Below, piece after piece: positions 1 through 7,926 of a DNA stretch of 12,859 bases. The position numbers and the translations under genes were made by a program. Position 1 is the stretch's first letter; every line of letters starts with the position of its first letter. The DNA is from a bacterium (GTDB lineage: Bacteria; Patescibacteriota; Patescibacteriia; UBA1558; GWA2-36-10). The stretch is taken from the NCBI GenBank assembly GCA_030690875.1, contig JAUYFP010000027.1, forward strand, positions 1 through 12,859. The letters run 5' to 3'. Below the pieces are notes generated by a model, which saw only the letters and a program-made list of their open reading frames with translations, did no database searches and was not told the DNA's origin.

Positions 1-324
1 AATCCTCATGATGATTACCCAGATTATGCCAAAGCTGTGGCCAAAAAAGTCCAAAAAAACAAAGATGCTTTGGGCATATTATTTTGTGGTAGTGGCCAAG
101 GCATGTGCATGACTGCCAACAAATTCAAAGGAGTCCGAGCCGCCCTAGCTTGGTCAGCCGGAGTAGCTAAAAAATCCCGCCACGATGACAATAGCAATAT
201 TATCTGCCTGCCAGCTTGGAGCCTCAATCGCGAGCAAGCTAGACGCATAATCATTGGCTGGCTGACCACTGAATTTTCCAAATCAAGTCGCTACCAAAGA
301 AGAATAAAAAAAATGGACAATTAA
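1..324 (+). CDS. rpiB: Ribose-5-phosphate isomerase B, 3' part (partial at window edge)
   Basis: Interconverts ribose 5-phosphate and ribulose 5-phosphate in the cytoplasmic non-oxidative pentose phosphate pathway. The frame is open from base 1, so the N-terminal part (with the substrate-binding DxAG region of the family) lies upstream of the window. Visible family marks are DYPDYAKAV near the start, then GILFCGSGQGMCMTANK, which matches the RpiB CGTGIG(x)5ANK block with its catalytic Cys, then GVRAAL, and RHDDNSNI, which corresponds to the REHNDAN block. The Thr of CGTG is Ser here. The last 20 residues are basic. Stop TAA is at 322-324 and rpe starts 3 bases later, so the two are almost certainly co-transcribed. 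LacA/RpiB-like sugar isomerases share this fold; the pairing with rpe favours RpiB. Confidence 0.9.
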   Translation, partial: NPHDDYPDYAKAVAKKVQKNKDALGILFCGSGQGMCMTANKFKGVRAALAWSAGVAKKSRHDDNSNIICLPAWSLNREQARRIIIGWLTTEFSKSSRYQRRIKKMDN

Positions 325-327
325 GCA

Positions 328-975
328 ATGCCAAAAAAAGCTGTCAAAATAATTCCGGCTCTCTTGGCCAAAAACCAAACCGGACTTAGAAAACAATTTT
401 TAAAAATAAAAAAATATTTCCATTATGCCCAAATAGATATCCTGGACGGCGTTTTGGTAAAAGAAAAAAATAATATCCCACCTAACGCGGTCAAAAATAT
501 GCTCTCGGGCTATCAGCTGGAAATTCACCTGATGGTCAAAGATGTCTCCCGCTATGCCCTCAAATGGCTAAAATTAAAAAGCGTCAAAAAAATTATTTGG
601 CATTTTGAAGCGGAAAAAAATAATGAGGCGATAATCTGCCTAGCTCAGTATTTAAAGAAAAAGAAAATAAAGCCCGGATTGGCCGTAAATCCCAACACTT
701 CCTTAGCTAAAATAAAAAAAGTTATCAAATACTTTGATACCATTCAAATTATGGCTGTAAATCCCGGTGCTCAGGGCCAAACTTTTCAACCAAAAGTATT
801 GGAAAAAATAAAAGCTTTAAGCCAAAAATACCCTAAGTTAAATATTGCCGTTGACGGCGCGATAAACGACAAAAATATTAAAGCTGTCAAAAAAGCCGGC
901 GCAAATATCATTGCGGTCGGCTCCTATTTGCAAAATTCAGATGATCTTAAAAAAGATTTAGCAAAATTAAAATAA
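328..975 (+). CDS. rpe: Ribulose-phosphate 3-epimerase, divergent
   Basis: Interconverts ribulose 5-phosphate and xylulose 5-phosphate; a single (beta/alpha)8 barrel of 215 residues, slightly short for the family. Family blocks appear in order: IIPALLAKN (residues 8-16, where PSILSAD is usual), QIDILDG (35-41), IHLMV (66-70), GLAVNPNT (117-124), IMAVNPGAQGQTF (141-153), AVDGAI (174-179) and AVGS near the end. The two catalytic Asp (D37, D176) and the second metal His (H67) are present. The first metal-binding His of the usual HxDxMDG block is Gln35, and the phosphate-loop VDGG is VDGA. It follows rpiB by 3 bases, which supports the pathway. Lys-rich and AT-rich codon use matches rpiB. Family membership is clear; whether activity is normal with Gln35 is open. 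It converges on the gene at 1000-4218 with only 24 bases between, and I see no hairpin terminator there. Confidence 0.85.
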   Translation: MPKKAVKIIPALLAKNQTGLRKQFLKIKKYFHYAQIDILDGVLVKEKNNIPPNAVKNMLSGYQLEIHLMVKDVSRYALKWLKLKSVKKIIWHFEAEKNNEAIICLAQYLKKKKIKPGLAVNPNTSLAKIKKVIKYFDTIQIMAVNPGAQGQTFQPKVLEKIKALSQKYPKLNIAVDGAINDKNIKAVKKAGANIIAVGSYLQNSDDLKKDLAKLK

Positions 976-999
976 AAAGGTTTTAAATATCTTTCTAAT

Positions 1000-3900
1000 T
1001 TAGATCCTCCTTGGTCTATTTTTATTTTTGCGCCAAAACATCACCGCGCTCAAAATTACCAGTATTAGCAAGGCGCCGGCGCTCATATAATAGATCAAAA
1101 AGCTTTTTGGCTCTTCCAAATTTATAACTTGGCCAAAATAATCATCAGCCGTTACTGCCTGAGCGTTCTTGACCAAAAATGATACTGGTCGAGACTGTTT
1201 GATAATTTTACCGTTAGAATCATTGCTGGCTACATAAACTTGGTGATAGCCGTCGGTAATAGTTTGCGTGATATCATAAGACCAGTTACCACTCTCGTCG
1301 GTCTTGGTAAGCATAAGCAAAGGCAAATCGCTATAAAGATAAATTGTCAGCCAAGTATTGGCTTCGGCTTGGCCTCTTAGTCTTAGTCTGTTCTCTAAGT
1401 TTTCCAACCCCGTCAAATCCAAATTTGAATCAATCTTTTCCGACTGAGATTTTGGCTGTTCCAAAGGCACTTTGCCCAACAATACTTTTTCCAAAGTCAG
1501 ACGCTCCAAAGACAGCGCGCCATCGCCCAGAGGATTGTAGTTGTTTTGTATTTCCGTGCTATCAGAATAAGCATCACCATCAGAGTCAGGATTGTTTTTG
1601 TCTGTGCCATAATAGCTTTCCAAGTCATCCGGCAAAAAATCTCCATCGCTGTCCAAAAGCATCACGGCCTGACCAAGCATTGTCAAAACATCCTTGTCCT
1701 CCAAAACTGCTTCCGGCTGTGCCTTAGCCAAAAACACCTTGGTCTCAATATTGGCGCCAATAGATAGAGTCTCTTTATCCAATCCCAAGCTCTCGGCCTT
1801 ATCTGATAATTCTTGAGTGCTGACGCTAGTGCCGATAAGCGGCAATAAAAATTGATTAATGGCTATTTGGTTTTTCTGCGCTATGACCAAGCGATTCAAA
1901 TAACTGTTTCGCAAAACATCATTGCAAGCGCTATTATCCGCCAACTGGCAATTTACATTGGAAGCGTATTTTTCCAACAAATAATCCTGACACTCTTCTC
2001 GCTCAATAATACTCTCCGCCTGACACTCCAAATCAACTTCTAATCTATTAAGGTAATCTTCACAAGCAACTGTTTCAAAAATTGACTGGCTGATACAGCG
2101 CTTATCTAGAGATTCGGCCATGGCTCTAAAATGCAAACAATCATTTTCATTATCAATGCCCAAATCCAAACAGCTATCGTATAAATAAATAGCTATTTCA
2201 CCTTGGACTGCGACTTCAGCTACTTCTAAATTGTCATTTTGTCCTAAGGGCTCATTAATGAGTTCTGTTTCTTCAAGTTCGCCGTCAATCGCTGGCATTT
2301 CTTCCTCAATTATTTCTGTTTCACCAATAATATTATTGTCCTCTTCTGCCCCTCCATTAGGAGTATTAAAAATAGAAAGCAATTTAGTTTCACTGGTAAT
2401 TCTAGAATTTAAATTACTCTTGGCCACGACATTATAATTGCCATTGGCAAAATCACTAGTGTCCCAGCTGGCCAAATATCCATAAGCAGTATCGTTGTAA
2501 TCTCCCTGATAAAATCCCAAGGAGGCCAAAGTACTCCAGCTGGCTCTAATGAGCGCTACTTGCCCCAACTCAGTGTTGTCAGCACTTTTACTAACTGCCA
2601 AAGAAATATCACCGGAAGAAAATTCAAAGTTGCTTAGCACAACCGGCGATTCAACTCCTGAAATATTGCTCTCCAAATTGAGCAATTTTATTGTGATATT
2701 GTCCGGATCAATATTATTTTTTTCACCTTGACGAGACAATTTCAACTGATAATCCAAGGCGCCAAAAAGAGCGCTAGTTCCCTGCTCATAAAAAGTCAAA
2801 CTCAAAATATAATCTCCATCCACAAAACTATCATCCAAAGACAAGGTCTGTATCCAGTGATAGCCGTCTACCAATGGTATATCAATATTTTCGCTGGCAA
2901 TAGCCGGATCAGCTTGCTGATAAAATTGAATTTTTAGGGCGGAAAATGGTGTCAGCGTGCTAATGTCAACCACAAAGCTGTCATCGCTGATAACACTGCC
3001 AATAGCCGGACTATTTAAAACCACTTGTTCGGCCAATTCCAGCTCATCGGGTTCATTATCAACAAAAATATTAGCTGAGCCCAAGCTAGTATTTATTGAA
3101 TTAGTAGCCTCGTCATTGCTGACAAAAAATTCACATTTATAATTGCCGTCTGGATATAATGGCTCGCCGTCCATTCCCAAAAAAGCGCTATTGATAGTTT
3201 TTTGGTATACTAAACCGCTATTATCTGAACTGGCCAAATTTGTTTGAGAAAGAGGCTTGCTATTGCTATCGCTAATTTTCAATATTACTTGCTTTTCGCC
3301 ACTGGTCAAATCAAGCGGACGATTCAAAGTCGTTTTGGCTAAAAACTCAGCTTTGATATTTTGATTTGGCATTGGTGAATTTATTGTTCCCAAAATAGCC
3401 GAGATTTCCGGCGGACGGTTAATGGAAAAAACCACTTCTCCAGTAATAGACTGACTATCACCGGAAGCCAGTGGATCAATAATGTTCGTCTTTAAATCAG
3501 CGCTAACAAAAATAATATAATAACCGTTTTCTAAACTGCTGATATCCAATGACAAGCCCCAACTGAACGCCTCACCAAAATCGCTGGCAATAATATTAGG
3601 CATTAGCAGTTCGCCAACGCTTTGCTCAGTTTCGTTCCAGACTTTAATATTAAAAGCTACATTACTCAGCGCCACATTTGAATTGACTAAAATATCAAAA
3701 GTGTCTTCTGTTATCACTTGCTTTTCTGTTGGGCTGGCAAAAACTACATTGGCGCCAATAGCTGTATTAGCGGCCATTTGATAATCTACGCCCTGAACTA
3801 AAAACAACTGGCCATCAGAATAATAATTTTCCAACTGATCATTGCTATAAACATCAGCTTGAACTGTCAGCCAATAATAGCCAGTCGGCAAATTGCTGGT

Positions 3901-4218
3901 ATCCCAAGACGAACTGGCCTTCCAAGTGTTACTAGTAGATTTATTAGCTTCAAAATTCTGAGCATAAGAAATATTTGGGTTCTCAATAGTAAAATAAACC
4001 GAAGAAAAATTGACCGCGTCTTCGTTGGTCAAATAAGCTTCCCAATCAATAAAGTCCCCAGCATTTATAGTCTGCCCGGGTATGGGATTAACTAAAGAAA
4101 CCTCAATCAATTTACTGTCGTCTTTAGCGCTAACAGCCACAAAAACTAAGGCCTGAGTAAAAACCAAAAGCAATAAAAAACTAAGTTTAAGATTGTGCTC
4201 CACTTTTTGCCAAAACAT
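1000..4218 (-). CDS. Giant membrane-anchored surface protein with Ig-like modules and a thrombospondin-3-type calcium motif
   Basis: A 1072-residue protein of unknown function, expected outside the membrane. Residues about 12-31 form a signal segment (LSFLLLLVFTQALVFVAVSA) and about 1039-1062 a C-terminal membrane helix followed by a basic tail (KNKNRPRRI), so it would be anchored by the C-terminus with a cytoplasmic tail; there is no LPxTG. Between them lie about six beta-sandwich-like modules, recognisable by a recurring end block of the type W-D-T-S-x-L-x-x-G-x-Y-x-L-x-V (near residues 108, 226, 356, 468, 589 and 991). Residues about 630-670 are an acidic linker, about 676-772 a helical stretch with paired Cys, and about 853-900 carry DSDGDFLPDDLE and DSDGDAYSD, as in thrombospondin type 3 calcium-binding repeats. 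The start is set by the signal sequence and a promoter 32 bases upstream. It sits after the prepilin-like gene but behind a terminator, so it is transcribed separately. Confidence 0.8.
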   Translation of the reverse strand: MFWQKVEHNLKLSFLLLLVFTQALVFVAVSAKDDSKLIEVSLVNPIPGQTINAGDFIDWEAYLTNEDAVNFSSVYFTIENPNISYAQNFEANKSTSNTWKASSSWDTSNLPTGYYWLTVQADVYSNDQLENYYSDGQLFLVQGVDYQMAANTAIGANVVFASPTEKQVITEDTFDILVNSNVALSNVAFNIKVWNETEQSVGELLMPNIIASDFGEAFSWGLSLDISSLENGYYIIFVSADLKTNIIDPLASGDSQSITGEVVFSINRPPEISAILGTINSPMPNQNIKAEFLAKTTLNRPLDLTSGEKQVILKISDSNSKPLSQTNLASSDNSGLVYQKTINSAFLGMDGEPLYPDGNYKCEFFVSNDEATNSINTSLGSANIFVDNEPDELELAEQVVLNSPAIGSVISDDSFVVDISTLTPFSALKIQFYQQADPAIASENIDIPLVDGYHWIQTLSLDDSFVDGDYILSLTFYEQGTSALFGALDYQLKLSRQGEKNNIDPDNITIKLLNLESNISGVESPVVLSNFEFSSGDISLAVSKSADNTELGQVALIRASWSTLASLGFYQGDYNDTAYGYLASWDTSDFANGNYNVVAKSNLNSRITSETKLLSIFNTPNGGAEEDNNIIGETEIIEEEMPAIDGELEETELINEPLGQNDNLEVAEVAVQGEIAIYLYDSCLDLGIDNENDCLHFRAMAESLDKRCISQSIFETVACEDYLNRLEVDLECQAESIIEREECQDYLLEKYASNVNCQLADNSACNDVLRNSYLNRLVIAQKNQIAINQFLLPLIGTSVSTQELSDKAESLGLDKETLSIGANIETKVFLAKAQPEAVLEDKDVLTMLGQAVMLLDSDGDFLPDDLESYYGTDKNNPDSDGDAYSDSTEIQNNYNPLGDGALSLERLTLEKVLLGKVPLEQPKSQSEKIDSNLDLTGLENLENRLRLRGQAEANTWLTIYLYSDLPLLMLTKTDESGNWSYDITQTITDGYHQVYVASNDSNGKIIKQSRPVSFLVKNAQAVTADDYFGQVINLEEPKSFLIYYMSAGALLILVILSAVMFWRKNKNRPRRI

Positions 4219-4249
4219 TTGTCAGAAGATTAATATATTTAACAAGCTT

Positions 4250-4258
4250 ATTATAGCA
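4250..4258 (-). promoter_or_regulatory. Extended -10 promoter for the surface protein gene
   Basis: On the minus strand the bases read TGCTATAAT, a perfect -10 with the TGn extension. A weak -35 (TTGATT, 4271-4276) lies 15 bases upstream. Transcription would begin near 4243 and give a leader of about 25 bases without a clear Shine-Dalgarno site. The promoter lies just after the terminator of the upstream gene, which makes the surface protein a separate unit. Confidence 0.6.
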
Positions 4259-4274
4259 TAAAACGCAGTTAATC

Positions 4275-4304
4275 AAAAAATCCAAGCAATACATTTTACT
4301 TGGA
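4275..4304 (-). terminator. Rho-independent terminator after the prepilin-like gene
   Basis: On the minus strand TCCAAG (4304-4299) pairs with CTTGGA (4286-4281) around a 12-base loop and is followed at once by six T (4280-4275). It lies 22 bases past the stop of the prepilin-like gene. The stem is only six base pairs, so efficiency is uncertain. Confidence 0.6.
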
Positions 4305-4326
4305 CTTATTTTAGGCAAATTAACTA

Positions 4327-5106
4327 TTATTGGCAAGGACAGATATTAAAATATCCAGACCCCGCGGCCACTGAACAATCTACTGGATTAGTTTGATAAT
4401 AACAAGCACTATAATTAGCTAAAACTTTTGGCGGATTGTTGCCGGTATTAGCCGTACAGCTAGTACCGCAAGCGCCATAAGCCAAATTCAAAAGACAATA
4501 AGCATCGCCGGCCTCAGGACCATAGTTCACTAAATCAAGACATTCCTTATTGATGCTGTCGCAATAAGCATCGCAAGTTTGATTGTCGCCGGAAATATTC
4601 CAGCAATAACCACCACCGTAAGTTGAACAATTGACCATGGTAGTAGTAGTGGCCACCACTGGACTCGCGCCATATTTAGCGCAAGCGCCAACGACCAATT
4701 TATTGTTGCTGTCTTTTTTCAAAAAATAACCACTATCAGTGGCGCTAGTTTTGTCAGGATCAACTGGCAACTCATTGATGTATTTAGCCAAAAAATTACT
4801 ATCATCAATGGCCAAGCAAAGCTGACTTTCGCCATCGCAGGTCAAATTAGTGCCACTTTGGGTTGAACAAAGCACTTTTTTATTAGTATCAACGTCTCCT
4901 AAAATTGGCAAAGCTCCTTTATGCTCATTGGCGTATTGAGCTAGAGCATTTTTTAATACCCCAATATCCTCAGTTCTTTTTTTATCATGCGCCACACCAA
5001 TTCTAGCCACCGGATCAATCCAAACAAAAGCTCCAACTGCCAAAACCGCTATCACCGCCACGGTAACAATCAAATTAATCAAACTAACAAAACCCTTTTT
5101 ATTCAT
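4327..5106 (-). CDS. Type IV prepilin-like protein with Cys-rich C-terminal domain
   Basis: A 259-residue protein with a prepilin-type N-terminus: MNKKG|FVSLINLIVTVAVIAV, a short basic leader, Gly5 before the expected peptidase site, then about 24 hydrophobic residues. It is followed by DPVARIGVAHDKKRTEDI and a helix ending EHKGALP, a layout common among CPR pseudopilins. The conserved Glu at mature position 5 is missing (Asn11 sits near that place, shifted by one residue). The remainder holds about 16 Cys, 12 of them in the last 90 residues (as in DNQTCDAYCDSINKECLD), ending CPCQ, which suggests disulfides in an exported domain. The start was placed at 5106 because an upstream in-frame ATG at 5151 would add 15 residues before the leader and overlap korB. 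Only 4 bases separate it from korB, so it is probably carried on the kor transcript. Adhesin, minor pilin and pseudopilin roles all remain possible. Confidence 0.75.
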   Translation of the reverse strand: MNKKGFVSLINLIVTVAVIAVLAVGAFVWIDPVARIGVAHDKKRTEDIGVLKNALAQYANEHKGALPILGDVDTNKKVLCSTQSGTNLTCDGESQLCLAIDDSNFLAKYINELPVDPDKTSATDSGYFLKKDSNNKLVVGACAKYGASPVVATTTTMVNCSTYGGGYCWNISGDNQTCDAYCDSINKECLDLVNYGPEAGDAYCLLNLAYGACGTSCTANTGNNPPKVLANYSACYYQTNPVDCSVAAGSGYFNICPCQ

Positions 5107-5110
5107 AACT

Positions 5111-5995
5111 TTAAGCAAAAGCTTTAACAAGCTTATCAATATTTCGCACAACCATTTTTCTCTTGACCAAAGCCATACCAGCTAGTTGTGGCAAAGAGTC
5201 GCCATAGCTGGGACGATTGTCAGTATAAAAAATTCCATAAGGTATCTTGTCACCCCAAACCATTGCTTCTCTTAGAGCCACGTTAATATCACTTCTATTA
5301 TACTCCTTATTGTCATCTAAATTATAAAGCCGGTCAAAATAAAATTTGAAAGTATTGATGTGATTGAAAGTAACGCAGGGTTGAAAAACATCCACTAAGG
5401 AAAATCCTTTGTGATTTATAGCCTGCTTAAGCAGTCCGGTCAAATGGCCGACATTGCCGGAAAAACCGCGGGAAACAAAAGAACCGCCGGCTGATAAGGC
5501 CAAGGCCATAGGGTTGGCCGCCACTTCTATCAAACCCTCAGGCGTTGATTTTGTTTTAGTGCCCTTATCAGTTGTCGGCGACGCCTGACCAGTAGTCAAA
5601 CTATAAAGCTTGTTGTTGTGAGTGATATAGGTGATGTCGACATTGCCTCTGACAGCGTGAATAAAATGCCCCATGCCTTCGCCGTAGCCATCGCCATCGC
5701 CGGCCATAACTATGATTGTCAAATCTTTGTTGGCCAATTTGGCGCCAACAGCTGATGGTAATGCTCGACCATGCAGAGAATGCCAAGCGTAAGTTTTGAT
5801 AAAATTAACGCCATTGCCCGAACAGCCAATACCGTAAAAAATCAAAACATTTTCCGGTTTTAATCCTAGTTCGCTCAGGGCTTTTTTTAGGGCAATCATA
5901 ATGCCAAAATTCCCGCAACCCGGACACCAAGTGGATTTATAACTTGTAGTAAAATTTTGCTCTGTCACCCCGTTAGAAATTTTATTAATTTGCAT
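5111..5995 (-). CDS. korB: 2-oxoacid:ferredoxin oxidoreductase, beta subunit
   Basis: The beta subunit of a thiamine-diphosphate enzyme that oxidatively decarboxylates a 2-oxoacid with CoA and passes electrons to ferredoxin. Its 294 residues match the KorB size. Cys ligands for the [4Fe-4S] cluster are visible at C24 and C27 (WCPGCGNFG), C58 (GIGCSGN) and C207 (FQPCVTF). The thiamine diphosphate-Mg block is GDGDGYGEG from residue 99 with NN at 127-128, followed by KLYSLTTGQASPTT. HSLHGRALPSAVGAKLAN is the usual block between them. It pairs with the fused gamma-alpha subunit upstream, so this is the two-subunit type. Pyruvate, 2-oxoglutarate or a branched 2-oxoacid could be the substrate; the sequence does not decide. 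About 15 residues before the first Cys block are extra, and they contain one arm of a perfect inverted repeat. Confidence 0.9.
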   Translation of the reverse strand: MQINKISNGVTEQNFTTSYKSTWCPGCGNFGIMIALKKALSELGLKPENVLIFYGIGCSGNGVNFIKTYAWHSLHGRALPSAVGAKLANKDLTIIVMAGDGDGYGEGMGHFIHAVRGNVDITYITHNNKLYSLTTGQASPTTDKGTKTKSTPEGLIEVAANPMALALSAGGSFVSRGFSGNVGHLTGLLKQAINHKGFSLVDVFQPCVTFNHINTFKFYFDRLYNLDDNKEYNRSDINVALREAMVWGDKIPYGIFYTDNRPSYGDSLPQLAGMALVKRKMVVRNIDKLVKAFA

Positions 5996-6049
5996 AGTAA
6001 TAATCTGACTTTTAATTCCCCGTAAAACTTTGTGAATTTCTAACGGGGT
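5967..6049. repeat. Perfect 15-bp inverted repeat enclosing the korB start codon
   Basis: ACCCCGTTAGAAATT at 5967-5981 is the exact reverse complement of AATTTCTAACGGGGT at 6035-6049, with 53 bases between. The left arm is coding sequence for korB residues 5-10 and the right arm lies in the korA-korB gap; the korB ATG (5993-5995) is in the loop. In the mRNA the right arm can pair instead with ACGGGG at 6018-6023, just upstream of the start codon. This could be a translational switch, or a tiny 83-bp element with terminal inverted repeats that supplied the korB start. Both readings are inference. Confidence 0.7.
6018..6048. repeat. CCCCGTAAAA...ATTTCTAACGGGG palindromic element, copy 1
   Basis: A 31-base hairpin-capable block that begins CCCCGTAAAAC and ends GAATTTCTAACGGGG (6-bp outer stem). 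The block at 11025-11063 begins CCCCGTAAAAT and ends AAATTTGTAGGGG, so the two look like diverged copies of one dispersed palindromic repeat. It overlaps the 15-bp inverted repeat before korB. Confidence 0.4.
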
Positions 6050-6057
6050 AAATATTA

Positions 6058-7842
6058 TTAAAATTGTTTAAGTGCTTTAGTTATTTCTTCTCTAAAAAAC
6101 GGTCGGCCATCATATTTCAATAATTTATTAGTTAATTTTATACCCGTTTCCTGAGCAATAAGATTTCCCAGTTGACCGTTGCTATTATTTTCAATTAACA
6201 AAACATTTTTGGGATTGCTCAAAACTTTTTCCGTAAATTCTTTGGCCAAAGGCCACAAGTACTGATACTGAATAATTTTAAATTTCTTTTTGTTCTTCTC
6301 ATCCAAATGGCTGTAAGCATCTAAGACCACGCCTTTGGTCGATCCCCAAATGACAATTGTTTTTTTGGCCTTAGGATTGCCATAGACCAAGGGTTGAGGC
6401 ATTTTTTTGGCAAAAACAGCTAGCTTCCTGTATCTTTTATCAACCTGCTCAATTCTGTTTTTTGATCCTTCATTAGAAAAGCCGTAGCCATCATGTTCAT
6501 CGCTATTGGCAATATACAAACCACCTTTCATGCCAGCCAAAGCGCGCGAAGATATGCCGTCGCTGGTCAATTGATAGCGGCGATAATTTTTTATTTTCGC
6601 CAATTGCGCCTGAGTTAAAAGCTTGCCTCTGTTTATTTTTATATTTTTAACGCTAAATTTTTCCACTGTGCTATTTCCTTCAGCAATAAACTTATCGGAC
6701 AAAATAATTACCGGTAACTGATATATTTCCGCCAAGTTCAAGGCCTCAGCTCCTAAAGCATAAGCTTCTTTGGCGTCTCCCGGAGCAATTATCAAGCGCG
6801 GAAAATCTCCCTGAGCGCCGTGGAGCATAAATTGCAAATCTCCCTGCTCAGTCCACGTCGGCAGTCCGGTAGCCGGCCCCGGCCGCTGGACATTGACCAA
6901 AACCAAAGGCGTTTCTGTCAGAGAATTTAAGCCAAGTGTTTCAGTCATCAATGAAAAACCGCCACCAGATGTGCCAACCATTGCCCGCGCCCCCACATGA
7001 GCCGCTCCCAAAGCCATATTGGCCACGGCAATTTCATCTTCCGCGTGCTTGACCACAATACCAGTGTCTTTGGCTACTGAAGCCAAATAATAAAGTATTG
7101 AAGAAGATGGCGTCATTGGGTAGGCCACATAAAAATTCAATCCTCCAGCCAGAGCGCCTAAGGCCAAAGCTTCATTGGCGGAAATTAAAATATTGTTTTT
7201 AGATGATATAGTCGGTAATTGGCTGTGAAAAACGGTTTTATCACCCAGAGGGCGATTTTGAGCAAAATCATAACCGGCTTTTAAGGCCTTTATATTATCA
7301 CTGATTATTTTTTCTCCTTTGCGAGCGAAATTTTCTTTAACCACTCGGCTGGCAATAGTCAAATTCTGCCCGACTAAAGCCAAACTCGCTCCCAAGGCCA
7401 CGACATTTCTCATCAATTCTCCGCCACAGTCTTTGGCTATGGAACTTAGCGGGATTCCCAAGGCCAAAACATGAGCTTCGCTTAATTTGGCTGGTGATAT
7501 TTTGACTTTGTCGCTGTCAAAAATCAAAGCGCCACCACTAACAATCTCAACAAAATTTTCACTAATAGTATTTTGGTTCAAAGCCACCAAAATATCCACT
7601 CCATAAGTAACGCTATTGACTGGTCGAGTATCAATAATCAACTGATAGGTGTTGTGCCCGCCGCGGATAAGCGAAGGATATTCAGTATAGTCAAAAATCT
7701 CGTAGCCCGCCCGCATGAAAATTTTGCCAAACATCATACCGGCTGATTTTATGCCAAAGCCGGCTTCACCGCCGATTTTCCAGCTGAGATCATTCTTTAT
7801 TTTTACTGACATTGGTTTGGACTTTGATTTTTTACTGATCAT
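6058..7842 (-). CDS. korA: 2-oxoacid:ferredoxin oxidoreductase, fused gamma-alpha subunit
   Basis: The large subunit partner of KorB, 594 residues. Residues about 20-200 are the gamma (CoA-site) domain, with WKIGGEAGFGIKSAG and YTEYPSLIRGGHNTYQ as in KorA and PorC. The alpha domain starts near residue 215, with ISANEALALGAL, YPMTPSSS near 240, KHAEDEIAVANMALGAA, GTSGGGFSLM and RPGPATGLPT near 320; the C-terminal third is the alpha-subunit tail. No ferredoxin-type delta domain is present, so electrons would leave through the cluster in KorB to a separate ferredoxin. It leads the transcript korA-korB-prepilin, with 62 bases to korB. The start at 7842 is the first ATG about 27 bases after the predicted transcription start; Met11 is an alternative, since neither has a clear Shine-Dalgarno site. 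The physiological substrate is not determined by the sequence. Confidence 0.9.
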   Translation of the reverse strand: MISKKSKSKPMSVKIKNDLSWKIGGEAGFGIKSAGMMFGKIFMRAGYEIFDYTEYPSLIRGGHNTYQLIIDTRPVNSVTYGVDILVALNQNTISENFVEIVSGGALIFDSDKVKISPAKLSEAHVLALGIPLSSIAKDCGGELMRNVVALGASLALVGQNLTIASRVVKENFARKGEKIISDNIKALKAGYDFAQNRPLGDKTVFHSQLPTISSKNNILISANEALALGALAGGLNFYVAYPMTPSSSILYYLASVAKDTGIVVKHAEDEIAVANMALGAAHVGARAMVGTSGGGFSLMTETLGLNSLTETPLVLVNVQRPGPATGLPTWTEQGDLQFMLHGAQGDFPRLIIAPGDAKEAYALGAEALNLAEIYQLPVIILSDKFIAEGNSTVEKFSVKNIKINRGKLLTQAQLAKIKNYRRYQLTSDGISSRALAGMKGGLYIANSDEHDGYGFSNEGSKNRIEQVDKRYRKLAVFAKKMPQPLVYGNPKAKKTIVIWGSTKGVVLDAYSHLDEKNKKKFKIIQYQYLWPLAKEFTEKVLSNPKNVLLIENNSNGQLGNLIAQETGIKLTNKLLKYDGRPFFREEITKALKQF

Positions 7843-7875
7843 AAAATATTACTAGCTTCTTATTTTTATAATTAC

Positions 7876-7884
7876 ATTATAACA
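7876..7884 (-). promoter_or_regulatory. Extended -10 promoter for korA
   Basis: The minus strand reads TGTTATAAT, a perfect -10 with TGn extension; no good -35 is seen at 16-18 bases. Transcription would begin near 7869, about 27 bases before the korA ATG. It lies in the 84-base gap after the endonuclease gene and separates the kor unit from the restriction-modification unit. Confidence 0.55.
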
Positions 7885-7926
7885 TTTTTAAGTTAAATAA
7901 ACTTCCCCTAATTTATATAAGGTTTA

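Noticed and set aside
1344..1727. Plus-strand frame of 127 residues, Pro/Ser/Cys-rich, inside the surface protein gene
   Set aside because: It is the mirror of Asp/Gly/Glu-rich coding, including the calcium motif; the opposite frame is clearly the gene.
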